Below, in pieces: positions 53,584 through 62,604 of a stretch of 64,000 nucleotides of DNA. The stretch lies in contig DLGT01000057.1 in NCBI GenBank assembly GCA_002482845.1, positions 1 through 64,000 on the forward strand, in the 5' to 3' direction. A program made the position numbers and the translations under genes. Below the pieces are notes generated by a model. It did not search any database and was not told the origin of the DNA. It worked only from the letters and a program-made list of their open reading frames with translations. Source of the stretch: Saprospiraceae bacterium UBA7687 (lineage in GTDB: Bacteria; Bacteroidota; Bacteroidia; Chitinophagales; Saprospiraceae). Position 1 is the stretch's first letter, and every line of letters starts with the position of its first letter.

Positions 53584-53658
53584 ACTATGATTTATATCGA
53601 CCAAACAAGTTTAATAGGTAAAGGTTAAAATCACAATGTCAGCACATTGTCATAAAAT

Positions 53659-54024
53659 TTACTCTACGCTTTCTACTTGAGAGACAGGATTTTTTACATT
53701 GACTCTACTCGTACCCCAATACTTACCTTCTGCTAAGAAAGCGATTATAGCCCAAACTAAAAGTAATGTTGGTAATAAAACAGTTTTTACTAATCCAGGT
53801 ACTTCATATTTCATGTGCATAAATTCATACACTATCAAATAAGCTTTTACAATACTCAATACCATCATGGCACCTCCAGTAATCCAACCTGAGATATGGA
53901 AACCTTCTACCAAGTATCCTTTGCCTAAAAGTGCAAATAATACTTCAAATACGGTAATAAAAGCTAAAATACCGATAGTTTTATTAGCTATTGTTTTTGA
54001 TTGATCGTATGTTAAATGACTCAT
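53659..54024 (-). CDS. Cytochrome c oxidase subunit IV family protein
   Basis: A 121-residue protein with three transmembrane helices (~14-32, 42-62, 76-97). FHISGWITGGAMMVLSIVKA and YEFMHMKYEVPGL are typical of prokaryotic subunit IV (CtaF/CyoD-like), which stabilises the oxidase core and is not catalytic. 61 bp after the subunit III gene, same strand. Confidence 0.88.
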   Translation of the reverse strand: MSHLTYDQSKTIANKTIGILAFITVFEVLFALLGKGYLVEGFHISGWITGGAMMVLSIVKAYLIVYEFMHMKYEVPGLVKTVLLPTLLLVWAIIAFLAEGKYWGTSRVNVKNPVSQVESVE

Positions 54025-54085
54025 TATTATAAAAGTTTAGAAGTCAGAATTTTAATTTGAATGTTAAGTATCTAGGCTTAAAATA

Positions 54086-54943
54086 TTAAAGCAGGTAGAA
54101 AAATAAAAACACAAATACCCACACTAAATCTACAAAGTGCCAGTAAAGTCCAATCTTTTCAACCATTTCATAACCATTTCGTCTTCGAGCATAAAGTCCT
54201 GTCGCAGAATTTACACAAATGATCAGTAGAAATGCAACACCTGATAATACGTGGAATCCATGGAAACCTGTTATAAAGAAAAACAATGCCCCAAACGCTT
54301 TAGGACCGAAAGTTTGTTGTCCTTCTTTACCTTTATCTGGACCATCAGTTATGGTATATTTTAATGGAGCCCATTCTCCTTCATGTTTGTGCATTAAGTA
54401 AGAATCACCTGCCACGAAAGTATCACCTTCTTTGATGTCATGTCCATCTCCTTCCAAATATTTACCGGACACTGTATGTGTACCAAATGGATTAGTTGTA
54501 ACTGTCATATGCTCTTTACCCATTAGTGTATTCCACTCCCAAGCTTGACAACTTAAGAATGCAGCACCACCAAGTATTGTCCACATCATCCAGACCACAA
54601 CACCACGTTTGTTCTCACGATGGCCTTCTTGTACAGCCCTTACCATGGTGTAAGAACTTGCAAGTAGAATAAATGTCATCACTGTTACAAATAAAAGTGG
54701 TAAGTGGTGAAAACCACCTGGGAAAGTACTAAATACAAAATCAGGAACAGGCCATGTTGGCATGCTGAATCTCAATGCTCCGTAAGCTATCAAAAATCCT
54801 GAAAATGTAAACGCATCCGATAATAGGAAATACCACATCATCAATTTACCATATGATGCTTTAAACGGTTCGCTACCGCCTTTCCATGATCCACCTGAAT
54901 GGGTATCTGTATGATGATCGTGAGCTAAAGTATCTGAAGCCAT
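54086..54943 (-). CDS. coxC: Cytochrome c oxidase subunit III with soluble insertion
   Basis: A 285-residue subunit III with helices at ~33-53, 75-95, 118-135, 215-235, 245 and 265-284 and typical motifs FTSFHGFHV-like (FFITGFHGFHVLSGV) and WHFVDLVWVFVF. Between helices at ~147-215 is a ~65-residue hydrophilic insertion (from HMTVTTNPFG to KEGQQTFGP) that ordinary subunit III lacks; it would sit outside the membrane. Subunit III binds lipid and supports proton uptake. 14 bp after the second, shorter subunit III gene. Confidence 0.9.
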   Translation of the reverse strand: MASDTLAHDHHTDTHSGGSWKGGSEPFKASYGKLMMWYFLLSDAFTFSGFLIAYGALRFSMPTWPVPDFVFSTFPGGFHHLPLLFVTVMTFILLASSYTMVRAVQEGHRENKRGVVVWMMWTILGGAAFLSCQAWEWNTLMGKEHMTVTTNPFGTHTVSGKYLEGDGHDIKEGDTFVAGDSYLMHKHEGEWAPLKYTITDGPDKGKEGQQTFGPKAFGALFFFITGFHGFHVLSGVAFLLIICVNSATGLYARRRNGYEMVEKIGLYWHFVDLVWVFVFLFFYLL

Positions 54944-54957
54944 AATAAAACTAACTT

Positions 54958-55530
54958 TTATTTGCTAATGATTAAAAATATAAATAAATAAATCCAAAGG
55001 AAATCCACAAAATGCCAATAGTTAAGGACTAAGTCAAATCTGTTTATTCGCTTTTCTGTTACATTAAATTTTAATGTGTATGCATGTAATGTCGCTACAA
55101 TAAGAGCGGCAATACCGCCTATTACATGAAGAGCATGTATACCAGATATCAAAAAGAAAAATGAACCTGATACATTACCTTTTAGGTCTACACCTTTGGC
55201 ATATAATTCAGTCCAACCAAAGTATTGGAATATGACAAAAGCTACACCTAGTAAAAGTGACACTATCAACATTGATTTATACCTAGATTGGTTTCCAATC
55301 TTAAAGCTAGAAAAAGATATGTGAAGTGTTACACTAGAAATTATAATCAATAAAGTACTAATATAAAATGAAACTGGCATCGCAAACTCTAACCAATTAC
55401 CAGCAGCTTGTTTAACGATGTAAGCACTAGTGAAAGCCCCAAACATCATAGTGATACTTGCCATTGCTGCCCATAGAGCAAACTTGTGCGGATGTATCTT
55501 ATTCCTTTTATTTACAAGTATATTCTCCAT
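54958..55530 (-). CDS. Second haem-copper oxidase subunit III family protein
   Basis: A 190-residue protein with five helices, starting at ATG 55530 (MENILVNKRNKI) rather than the TTG at 55548 inside ctaB. FALWAAMASITMMFGAFTSAY is the first helix; ISGIHALHVIGG and NYWHFVDFLWIYLF are subunit III hallmarks. It lacks the first two helices of the seven-helix form, as in CyoC/CtaE-type five-helix proteins. Two adjacent subunit III genes are usual in Bacteroidota cox operons. 5 bp after ctaB. Confidence 0.9.
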   Translation of the reverse strand: MENILVNKRNKIHPHKFALWAAMASITMMFGAFTSAYIVKQAAGNWLEFAMPVSFYISTLLIIISSVTLHISFSSFKIGNQSRYKSMLIVSLLLGVAFVIFQYFGWTELYAKGVDLKGNVSGSFFFLISGIHALHVIGGIAALIVATLHAYTLKFNVTEKRINRFDLVLNYWHFVDFLWIYLFIFLIISK

Positions 55531-55535
55531 TTTAT

Positions 55536-56435
55536 TTAAATTAACCAATATGAAATTAAAACGAATGGAAGGTAAAAAAATGAAAAGAACATCAATTTTA
55601 ATGCTGAAGTCCTATCAAATTTTTTATGAAAATTGTAAGATAAACCTACATACAATAAACTCAAAACCAAAACTATAAGTGTACTAGACAAAGATGCTTC
55701 AGCATTGTAATAAACAAAGGCGACAACTGGTAAAATAATTATTGCATAAAATACAGCTGACAAACCAAGATTTCTATCTATTTCACCATTTATTTCAGGC
55801 AACAATTTATAACCTGCTTTCCTGTAATCATCTTGACCAACAAAACCTATTGACCAAAAATGTGGGAACTGCCATAAGAATTGAATGACAAATAAACTAA
55901 CTGCTAAAACAGTTATACTCCCTTCAAAGGCAGTGGCGCCAATCATTACAGGTAAAGCGCCAGGAATAGCACCCACTGCTACCGCCAATGTAGAATATCT
56001 TTTTAATGGAGTATACACAAAAGCATACGTAATCAAAGAAATCATTCCCAAAAGTGCAGTAATTGGATTGAATGAAGCTAATAAAGTAATACCCACCAAA
56101 CACGATAATCCAGCAAACATAACACCTTCAGAAGATTTCATTCTTCCTGTTGCAATAGGCCTATTCGATGTTCGTGTCATCAAGATATCAAAATCTTTTT
56201 CCAATACCTGATTTAGTGCATTTGCTGCAGCAGTTACCAAAAAACCACCTATTGCCAATGTTAACAATTTAACAAAGTCAACTGATCCACCTGCAACTAT
56301 AAGATAACCTAGTACTGATGAAAAAACCACCACTAGTGATAACCTGAGTTTGGTCAACATCACATAATCAGCAAGCCTAGAAAAAATAATTTTAGATGCT
56401 TTTTCTGATACTACGTATGTATTGGAATTGCTCAA
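55536..56435 (-). CDS. ctaB: Protohaem IX farnesyltransferase (haem O synthase)
   Basis: A 299-residue UbiA-family prenyltransferase with ~9 helices that farnesylates haem B to haem O for the oxidase. First Asp-rich motif: NQVLEKDFDILMTRTSNRPI (~75-94, with NxxxxxxxD and DxxxxRT); second: FWSIGFVGQDDYRKAGYKLLP. A TTG at 56435 is the only start that keeps the N-terminus: a TAA lies two codons upstream and the next ATG is in helix 1. Lies 31 bp after coxA. Confidence 0.95.
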   Translation of the reverse strand: MSNSNTYVVSEKASKIIFSRLADYVMLTKLRLSLVVVFSSVLGYLIVAGGSVDFVKLLTLAIGGFLVTAAANALNQVLEKDFDILMTRTSNRPIATGRMKSSEGVMFAGLSCLVGITLLASFNPITALLGMISLITYAFVYTPLKRYSTLAVAVGAIPGALPVMIGATAFEGSITVLAVSLFVIQFLWQFPHFWSIGFVGQDDYRKAGYKLLPEINGEIDRNLGLSAVFYAIIILPVVAFVYYNAEASLSSTLIVLVLSLLYVGLSYNFHKKFDRTSALKLMFFSFFYLPFVLISYWLI

Positions 56436-56466
56436 TGCTTACTTTAATTTAATTATTGTTATAATA

Positions 56467-58311
56467 TCAATGATCTCCAACTTCACCTTCTTTCAAAGGA
56501 ATATGCTGTTGTACAAACTCACGCTCATCTTTATTGTAATCATAAGCCCATCTGTGAACAACAGGCAAATTGCCAGGCCAGTTTCCATGAATTGGCTCTA
56601 TTGGTGTTGTCCACTCTAATGTGGTCGCATTCCAAGGGTTCTTTGTCTTCATTTTACGGCCATACCAGATAGAATAGAAGAAGTTGATGACAAATACTAA
56701 CTGTATAAAGAAAGCAATTATAGCAAATACTGTTATAAATTTATTCATTTCAGTGAAGTGCTTAAATGCGTCAAAGGTATCAAATGAAAAATATCTTCTT
56801 GGTACACCAGCCATTCCAATGTAGTGCATTGGCCAGAAAATGGCATAAGCACTTATGATTGTACCCCAGAAATGCACTTTACCCAATGTTTCGTTCATAA
56901 ATCTACCATACATACGTGGGAACCAGTGATAAATTCCCGCAAACATACCGAAAAATGCCGCTACACCCATTACTATGTGGAAGTGCGCTACTACGAAATA
57001 TGTATCGTGCATTTGAATATCAATCGCAGAGTTTCCAAGGAATATACCTGTCAAACCACCTGATATGAACATTGATACGAAACCAATGCAGAATAACATT
57101 GGCGTATTTAATCTAATATTACCACCATACAAAGTTGTAATCCAGTTAAAAACTTTAACAGCTGAAGGTACAGCGATAATTAACGTGAACACAACAAAGA
57201 AATTAGATATGAATGGATTTACACCTGACATAAACATGTGGTGCGCCCAAACAATGAATGACAAAAATCCAATTGCAAGTATTGAGTAAACCATTGCTCT
57301 ATAACCAAATATAGGTTTTCTAGCATGAACAGCCATTACTTCAGATACAATACCCATGGCAGGTAAGATGATGATATATACTTCAGGGTGACCTAAAAAC
57401 CAGAACAAGTGTTGATAAAGTATCGGACTACCTCCTACTCTATCCAAAGCTTGTCCAGCAATAAATATATCACTCAAGAAGAAACTCGTTCCAAGACTTC
57501 TGTCGAATATTAACATGAAGAATCCTGAAGCTAATACTGGGAATGATAACAAACCAAGAATAGCTGTCACGAAAAACGCCCAAATGGTAAGTGGCATTCT
57601 CCAAAGACTCATACCTTTTGTTCTTAAGTTCAATACAGTGGTAATATAATTTATACCACCTAAAAGAACTGAAACTACAAACAATGTTAAACTAACCAAC
57701 CAAAGAGTCATACCAGTTCCTGAACCAGATGATGCTTGTGGCAAAGCACTTAAAGGCGGGTATGCCACCCAACCACCTGAGAAAGGTCCAGTACTTAAAA
57801 ACAATGAATAAAACATGACGATACCAGCTAAAAAGAAAAACCAGTATGACAACATATTCATAAATGGTGAAGCCATGTCTCTTGCACCAATCTGGAATGG
57901 TATAAGCAAGTTACTAAAAGTTCCACTTAACCCTGCTGTAAGTACAAAGAATACTAAAATTGTACCGTGCATGGTAACTAATGCATAATAAAACTCAGGA
58001 GCTAATTTTCCAATTCCTGTAGAAGGATCTACAACGATCCATTTACCCAAGAAAGGTTTAATCCAAGTTAAGCTTTCCTCTGGAAAACCCAACTGCATTC
58101 TAAATACCACAGACATTGCTGCGCCTATAATAGCCCAAATAATACCAGTAATTAAAAACTGTCGGGCAATAATCTTATGATCCATTGAAAAAATGTAATG
58201 GAAAATAAAATTTGTCTGATACTTGTCACCGTGATGATGCGCATGAAAATGATCATCATAACCTTGTTCTCTGATCAGAACATCTTCTTCATGAATGGTA
58301 ACATTCGCCAT
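56467..58311 (-). CDS. coxA: Cytochrome c oxidase subunit I
   Basis: A 614-residue, ~12-14-helix catalytic subunit. Low-spin haem ligand lies in TMHGTILVFF; the binuclear centre in FWFLGHPEVYIIILP (His-Tyr crosslink, K-channel tyrosine) and WAHHMFMSG (copper-B histidines); HDTYFVVAHFHIVMG carries the haem a and a3 ligands. It reduces oxygen to water and pumps protons. Length and motifs fit an A-type caa3/aa3 oxidase. 18 bp after coxB. Confidence 0.98.
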   Translation of the reverse strand: MANVTIHEEDVLIREQGYDDHFHAHHHGDKYQTNFIFHYIFSMDHKIIARQFLITGIIWAIIGAAMSVVFRMQLGFPEESLTWIKPFLGKWIVVDPSTGIGKLAPEFYYALVTMHGTILVFFVLTAGLSGTFSNLLIPFQIGARDMASPFMNMLSYWFFFLAGIVMFYSLFLSTGPFSGGWVAYPPLSALPQASSGSGTGMTLWLVSLTLFVVSVLLGGINYITTVLNLRTKGMSLWRMPLTIWAFFVTAILGLLSFPVLASGFFMLIFDRSLGTSFFLSDIFIAGQALDRVGGSPILYQHLFWFLGHPEVYIIILPAMGIVSEVMAVHARKPIFGYRAMVYSILAIGFLSFIVWAHHMFMSGVNPFISNFFVVFTLIIAVPSAVKVFNWITTLYGGNIRLNTPMLFCIGFVSMFISGGLTGIFLGNSAIDIQMHDTYFVVAHFHIVMGVAAFFGMFAGIYHWFPRMYGRFMNETLGKVHFWGTIISAYAIFWPMHYIGMAGVPRRYFSFDTFDAFKHFTEMNKFITVFAIIAFFIQLVFVINFFYSIWYGRKMKTKNPWNATTLEWTTPIEPIHGNWPGNLPVVHRWAYDYNKDEREFVQQHIPLKEGEVGDH

Positions 58312-58329
58312 TTTCTTGAAATTTATTTG

Positions 58330-59844
58330 TTATTTAGAAATAATTCTAAGTTCAGTTCTACGATTTTGTTCTCTACCCTCTGGTGTTTCATTAGTCTCAA
58401 CAGGCTGATCTTGACCATAACCACGTGATGACAATCTTGATGCATCAGCTCCCAAACCTATTAGATAAGCCATAACTGACGATGCTCTTTTGTTAGATAA
58501 ATCAAGATTGCTTGTTGCATCACCTACGTTATCAGTGTGACCTGCTAATTCTATCTTCAACGAAGGATATTCCTTTAATAAATTGTTCAAATTCTCTAAT
58601 TCATGTTTAGACAAATCACTTAACTGGTCCGATCCTGTTTCAAAGAAAACATGCTTAAGTTGAATATTTCTGCTTGCTGTACCTGTCGTGTCAGTTAAGA
58701 AACCTGATATATCTGATTTCAATTCTCTAGACCTAGCTTTAATTTCGTAATCAAACAATTTTTTACCTTTATAAGGGTCTTTATCTGTGTTACGAATATT
58801 AGTAGCATAAAAAGGCTTTTGACCTGCTAACCAAGTATCGAACTCTTCTCTAGTAACTACTTCTACTACCCTTCTCATAGAGTAATGCCCCTTACCACAA
58901 AGTTCTGCACAAGCTAACTCATATTCAAATGTTTCCCACTTTTGCGGACCTGTTGGATTTTCTGGGTCAGCAGGAACTTGCCATTCAGGATAAGCTCTTA
59001 ATTGCTCCCTAAATTCTTGAGTTGTTTTGACTGGCGTAAAAATAAAAGATGTCGGAAGTCCAGGGACTGCATCCATTTTTACACGGAAATGTGGAAGGTA
59101 AAAGTTATGAAGTACGTCTTTTGCAGTAATTCTAACTTTAACCAATGAATCTTTAGGTATCAATATTTTATCTGTTCCACCCAAAACGATATCATCAACA
59201 GAATGTTCGTCTGTCCAATCAATACCTAAGGTATTTGTTGCTGGATCAATCAATCTAAAATCTTTATTCCCTAATTTACCATCTGCACCCGGGTATCTAA
59301 TATCCCAAGCAAATTGGTAACCTGTCGCTTCAATCTCTAAATATTGATCTTCTTCCGTTAAGGTTGGGAATATGTTGTTCCAAGCAATCAAACCATTTGC
59401 AACTAAATAAGTCATAACTATAGCTGGCACAACTGTCCAAATCATTTCTAATTTAGTGTCATGTGCAAAAAATATTGCTTTTCTACCTGTTGTTTGTCGG
59501 TATTTATATGCATACCAGAACAACAAAATATGTGTCAAAACAAACACAATTCCAGTAAAGAATAAAGTGATATTAAAGATACCATCCAATTCAAAACCAT
59601 GCGCTGATGCAGAAGTCAAAGGGCCATATCCCAACATTTGGTTTTTGTAGTAATATGCAGACCAGATACATCCTATTAAAAATACAATCATAAAAGCTAC
59701 TAGAGCAATTCCTTGAGTATTTGTACTTGATCTTTCTACAGCTTCCTCTCCTCTGATTCTCGCTGCTAGTTCTGTCAATTTACCGATTTGGACAACGATA
59801 ACTGACAGTAGGAAAATAATTGCAAATGCTATTAAATAAGTCAT
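58330..59844 (-). CDS. coxB: Cytochrome c oxidase subunit II fused to a C-terminal OmpA-like domain
   Basis: A 504-residue protein. It has an N-terminal helix (2-22), a further helix (45-66) and the two canonical subunit II helices (~88-115, 134-158). The periplasmic cupredoxin domain has CuA ligands: His in LHNFYLPHFRVKMD (~243) and CAELCGKGHYSM (~312-323). After a ~70-residue linker the end (~395-504: HVFFETGSDQLSDL, IELAGHTDNVGD, LSNKRASSVMAYL, GREQNRRTELRI) is a complete OmpA/MotB peptidoglycan-binding domain including the Asp and Arg that bind diaminopimelate. Subunit II passes electrons from cytochrome c to CuA; the OmpA part would tether the oxidase to the wall. The fusion is one uninterrupted frame with normal spacing to actF and coxA. 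Confidence 0.95.
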   Translation of the reverse strand: MTYLIAFAIIFLLSVIVVQIGKLTELAARIRGEEAVERSSTNTQGIALVAFMIVFLIGCIWSAYYYKNQMLGYGPLTSASAHGFELDGIFNITLFFTGIVFVLTHILLFWYAYKYRQTTGRKAIFFAHDTKLEMIWTVVPAIVMTYLVANGLIAWNNIFPTLTEEDQYLEIEATGYQFAWDIRYPGADGKLGNKDFRLIDPATNTLGIDWTDEHSVDDIVLGGTDKILIPKDSLVKVRITAKDVLHNFYLPHFRVKMDAVPGLPTSFIFTPVKTTQEFREQLRAYPEWQVPADPENPTGPQKWETFEYELACAELCGKGHYSMRRVVEVVTREEFDTWLAGQKPFYATNIRNTDKDPYKGKKLFDYEIKARSRELKSDISGFLTDTTGTASRNIQLKHVFFETGSDQLSDLSKHELENLNNLLKEYPSLKIELAGHTDNVGDATSNLDLSNKRASSVMAYLIGLGADASRLSSRGYGQDQPVETNETPEGREQNRRTELRIISK

Positions 59845-59875
59845 TTTATATTAATTATTTATGGTTATATCAATG

Positions 59876-61174
59876 TTATATTACGTGGTGATGCATACTC
59901 TCTTCAAGGTATGGATCATTCTTAGGTACAAGTGCTGATTTGGATAAAACTGTCAAACCTACATATAAAAACAAACCTAAAAATCCTATAAACGTACCCA
60001 ATTCTAAAAGACCTGGGAAAGTAAAACCATCAACAAAAGTACTAACGTGAGCTGCTGCATGCTCCCCTCCATGAGCAGCATCTCCAGCTGCATGACCTGC
60101 TTCAGCACCGTGACCATGAGCTAAAGCTTCATTTCTAGTAATCAACGCACCTGGCTTGATCATTAAAAAGTAATCTACCCAGTGTCCTAATAATACTATA
60201 ACAGCCACTAAACTCACTGATCCAAATTTACGTTTTGTGTCATTTCTCATCAAGACAAAGAAAGGTACTAAAAAGTTTATAACAAGGTTACCAAAAAATA
60301 AAATTGGATAATTGTCATATCTTTCTCTGAAATATATAGTCTCTTCACCAATATTTGCATACCAAATCAACATAAATTGAGAGAACCATAAATAAGTCCA
60401 GAATACGCTTATTGCAAAAAGATATTTACCTAAATCGTGAATGTGATTTTCAGTTACTTCATTAAAGTACCCATTTGCCTTTAAGTAAATTATTAATAAA
60501 ATGGTCAGTGCAATCATTGATACAAAGGCACTCGCTGTAGCATACCATGCAAAAAGCGTACTGTACCAATGCGCATCAATACTCATGATCCATTGCCAAA
60601 TCATAGCAGCACTTGTAAAACCTACTATAGGCAAAAATATAGCAGCGTAAACACGCATTGATTTGTGTATTTTAAATGTAGAATCAAACTCTTTATCTTC
60701 TTCGTTTGATAATGTTCTGAATTTATGTGCAAAAAATGCCCAAGCTCCTACAAAAACTAAAGTACCACCCATGTACCAATTCTTATTAAGGAACGATGCT
60801 TTTCCACTTAAAATGGGGTCTGAAGCCACTCCTGCATCATCGGCCCAATGGTAAAGGTGATGCCAATGCATATAAACACCCAATGCCAGAATCACCATCA
60901 AAACCAAACCTACTACTAAAAATGATGCATAAGCCTCCCAAACTCTTTTGAAAGTTGTATGCCACCCTGCGTAAGCCGTGATACAAGCAGCAATAAAAAA
61001 TGCCGCCATTAAAGATATCATGGTGAAAAACACAGAATTATGCAAGAAATTTGTCCAAAATCTAGTATGGAACTGATCATCACCCATCCAGGTTAGAATC
61101 ATACAAATTACGCCAATTCCAATGGCTCCTAGTAAAACATTACGATGTCCGCTTGATAGAGTATATTGGTTCAT
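59876..61174 (-). CDS. actF: Alternative complex III membrane subunit ActF
   Basis: A 432-residue, ~10-helix protein of the quinol:cytochrome c oxidoreductase family that replaces the bc1 complex in Bacteroidota. Typical regions: FWTNFLHNSVFFTMISL, MRVYAAIFLPIVGFTSAAMIWQWIMSIDAHWYSTLFAWY and FLVPFFVLMRNDTKRKFG. A histidine/alanine-rich loop (HGHGAEAGHAAGDAAHGG) lies at ~355-380. Adjacent to actE (35 bp) and coxB, the usual order of a combined ACIII-oxidase operon. Confidence 0.92.
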   Translation of the reverse strand: MNQYTLSSGHRNVLLGAIGIGVICMILTWMGDDQFHTRFWTNFLHNSVFFTMISLMAAFFIAACITAYAGWHTTFKRVWEAYASFLVVGLVLMVILALGVYMHWHHLYHWADDAGVASDPILSGKASFLNKNWYMGGTLVFVGAWAFFAHKFRTLSNEEDKEFDSTFKIHKSMRVYAAIFLPIVGFTSAAMIWQWIMSIDAHWYSTLFAWYATASAFVSMIALTILLIIYLKANGYFNEVTENHIHDLGKYLFAISVFWTYLWFSQFMLIWYANIGEETIYFRERYDNYPILFFGNLVINFLVPFFVLMRNDTKRKFGSVSLVAVIVLLGHWVDYFLMIKPGALITRNEALAHGHGAEAGHAAGDAAHGGEHAAAHVSTFVDGFTFPGLLELGTFIGFLGLFLYVGLTVLSKSALVPKNDPYLEESMHHHVI

Positions 61175-61209
61175 ATCTTTAAGCTATTACTTTTTTATAC
61201 TTTAATTTA

Positions 61210-62046
61210 TTAGTGTTGGTTTACTTTACCACCAACTTCTTTTACCATCATGGTATCTACTGCAACTTCCGCATTTGCTACAACTGTCTGAGCGCCTTTT
61301 TGAGCAGCTAAAACAGCATAAGGAACTTCTATATTATTGAAAGTATTTGCCTTTTCGCTATACTCTAATTTTTTTGTTGCCGCCTGTAGAGATCTTATAT
61401 AATGTATCACATTCCATCTTTCTTCGTAAGAAAGTTTATCACTGTAGCCACCCATTAGATTTCTACCATGTATAAGTGTGTGGTAATATCTACCATTAGA
61501 AGCTGCTACAAATTCATCCAAAAGAAAATTTGCAGGTTGTACAGGATACTTTCCACCATCATCTCTCACTAGATAACCATTACCATCAGCTTTTTCACCA
61601 TGACAAATGGCACATTGAATGTTGTATAATTGTTTACCTTTTTCCAATCCCGCTGTTGTAATTGGGTAAGGATTATTGATAACTTCTGCAATTGCTCTTG
61701 CTCTATCTTCTTCGTTATCTGCATAATAATAAGGAACACTACCATTCGCTTTATATGCAATACCTTGATGAGAATGACCACCAGTATGATCAGAAGTACC
61801 TGCGTATCCACGAGCTATCGTTCCTGATACAGGTATCCTAGGCTGAACAATTTTATGAAGGTCATCTTCAGTTCCCCATCTATTATGGTAATAATATCCA
61901 TAGGTATTTGCTTCATATGCAACGGAGTGCGCCATATCAGGCATATACTCACTACCTGTTTGGTTGCCTGTAGCAGATTGACATGACATCAAAGACATCA
62001 TGACCAACACACCAAAAAAGCCTAATATTTGATATTTGATATTCAT
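61210..62046 (-). CDS. actE: Alternative complex III cytochrome c subunit ActE
   Basis: A 278-residue lipoprotein: the signal peptide ends in LMSC with the lipidated Cys at ~22. A single haem c site, CAICH (~144-148), is followed by YPVQPANFL and the likely Met ligand region (RNLMGGYSDKLS). IHYIRSLQ is the terminal class I cytochrome c helix. It carries electrons inside or out of the ACIII complex toward the oxidase. 12 bp after actD. Confidence 0.93.
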   Translation of the reverse strand: MNIKYQILGFFGVLVMMSLMSCQSATGNQTGSEYMPDMAHSVAYEANTYGYYYHNRWGTEDDLHKIVQPRIPVSGTIARGYAGTSDHTGGHSHQGIAYKANGSVPYYYADNEEDRARAIAEVINNPYPITTAGLEKGKQLYNIQCAICHGEKADGNGYLVRDDGGKYPVQPANFLLDEFVAASNGRYYHTLIHGRNLMGGYSDKLSYEERWNVIHYIRSLQAATKKLEYSEKANTFNNIEVPYAVLAAQKGAQTVVANAEVAVDTMMVKEVGGKVNQH

Positions 62047-62057
62047 TTTATCTGAGC

Positions 62058-62582
62058 TTATATCGTTTTAGAATTTACTTCTGATGCACCAGTTGACTTA
62101 AAGAAAGACTCTGCCCTTTCTGCACTCACCGCACTTTTATCAAAAGCAATACAAAATTTATCATCCGTAATTCTATCATCAAGATAAGTATTAACTACAC
62201 CTGGTCCTAAACCATTGATGATATAGAAAGTAACCGTCATACCTATTGCTGAAAATAAAACCGTCATCTCAAAAGTGATCGGAATAAAAGCAGGCACTGA
62301 CCAATAAGGCTTACCACCAAAAATATTAGGCCAATCCTTTGTAAAAATCCAAGACATACCCAAAAAGGCAGTCAATGTACCGATCGCGCCATAAATGAAA
62401 CCCGCTTGGTGTAATCTCGATTCTTCCAATTCTAATAACGGATCTAATCCGTGTACAGGAAAAGGAGAATATACATCATAGATATCCAAATGATCATTTT
62501 TCGCAGCTTTAACTGCTCTTAGCAAATCTTCTTCGTCATTATAAAGTCCGAAGATCACATCTGTTTGTTTATTATTAGCCAT
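62058..62582 (-). CDS. actD: Alternative complex III subunit ActD (DUF3341)
   Basis: A 174-residue DUF3341 protein. The cytoplasmic N-terminus (VIFGLYNDEEDLLRAVKAAK, YDVYSPFPVHGLD) is the family hallmark; two transmembrane helices follow (~60-80 and 98-120), then a short soluble tail. It is a structural subunit that clamps ActC/ActF and binds no cofactor. Between actC and actE. Confidence 0.93.
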   Translation of the reverse strand: MANNKQTDVIFGLYNDEEDLLRAVKAAKNDHLDIYDVYSPFPVHGLDPLLELEESRLHQAGFIYGAIGTLTAFLGMSWIFTKDWPNIFGGKPYWSVPAFIPITFEMTVLFSAIGMTVTFYIINGLGPGVVNTYLDDRITDDKFCIAFDKSAVSAERAESFFKSTGASEVNSKTI

Positions 62583-62604
62583 TGAATAATAGATTTCGAA
62601 TTAA

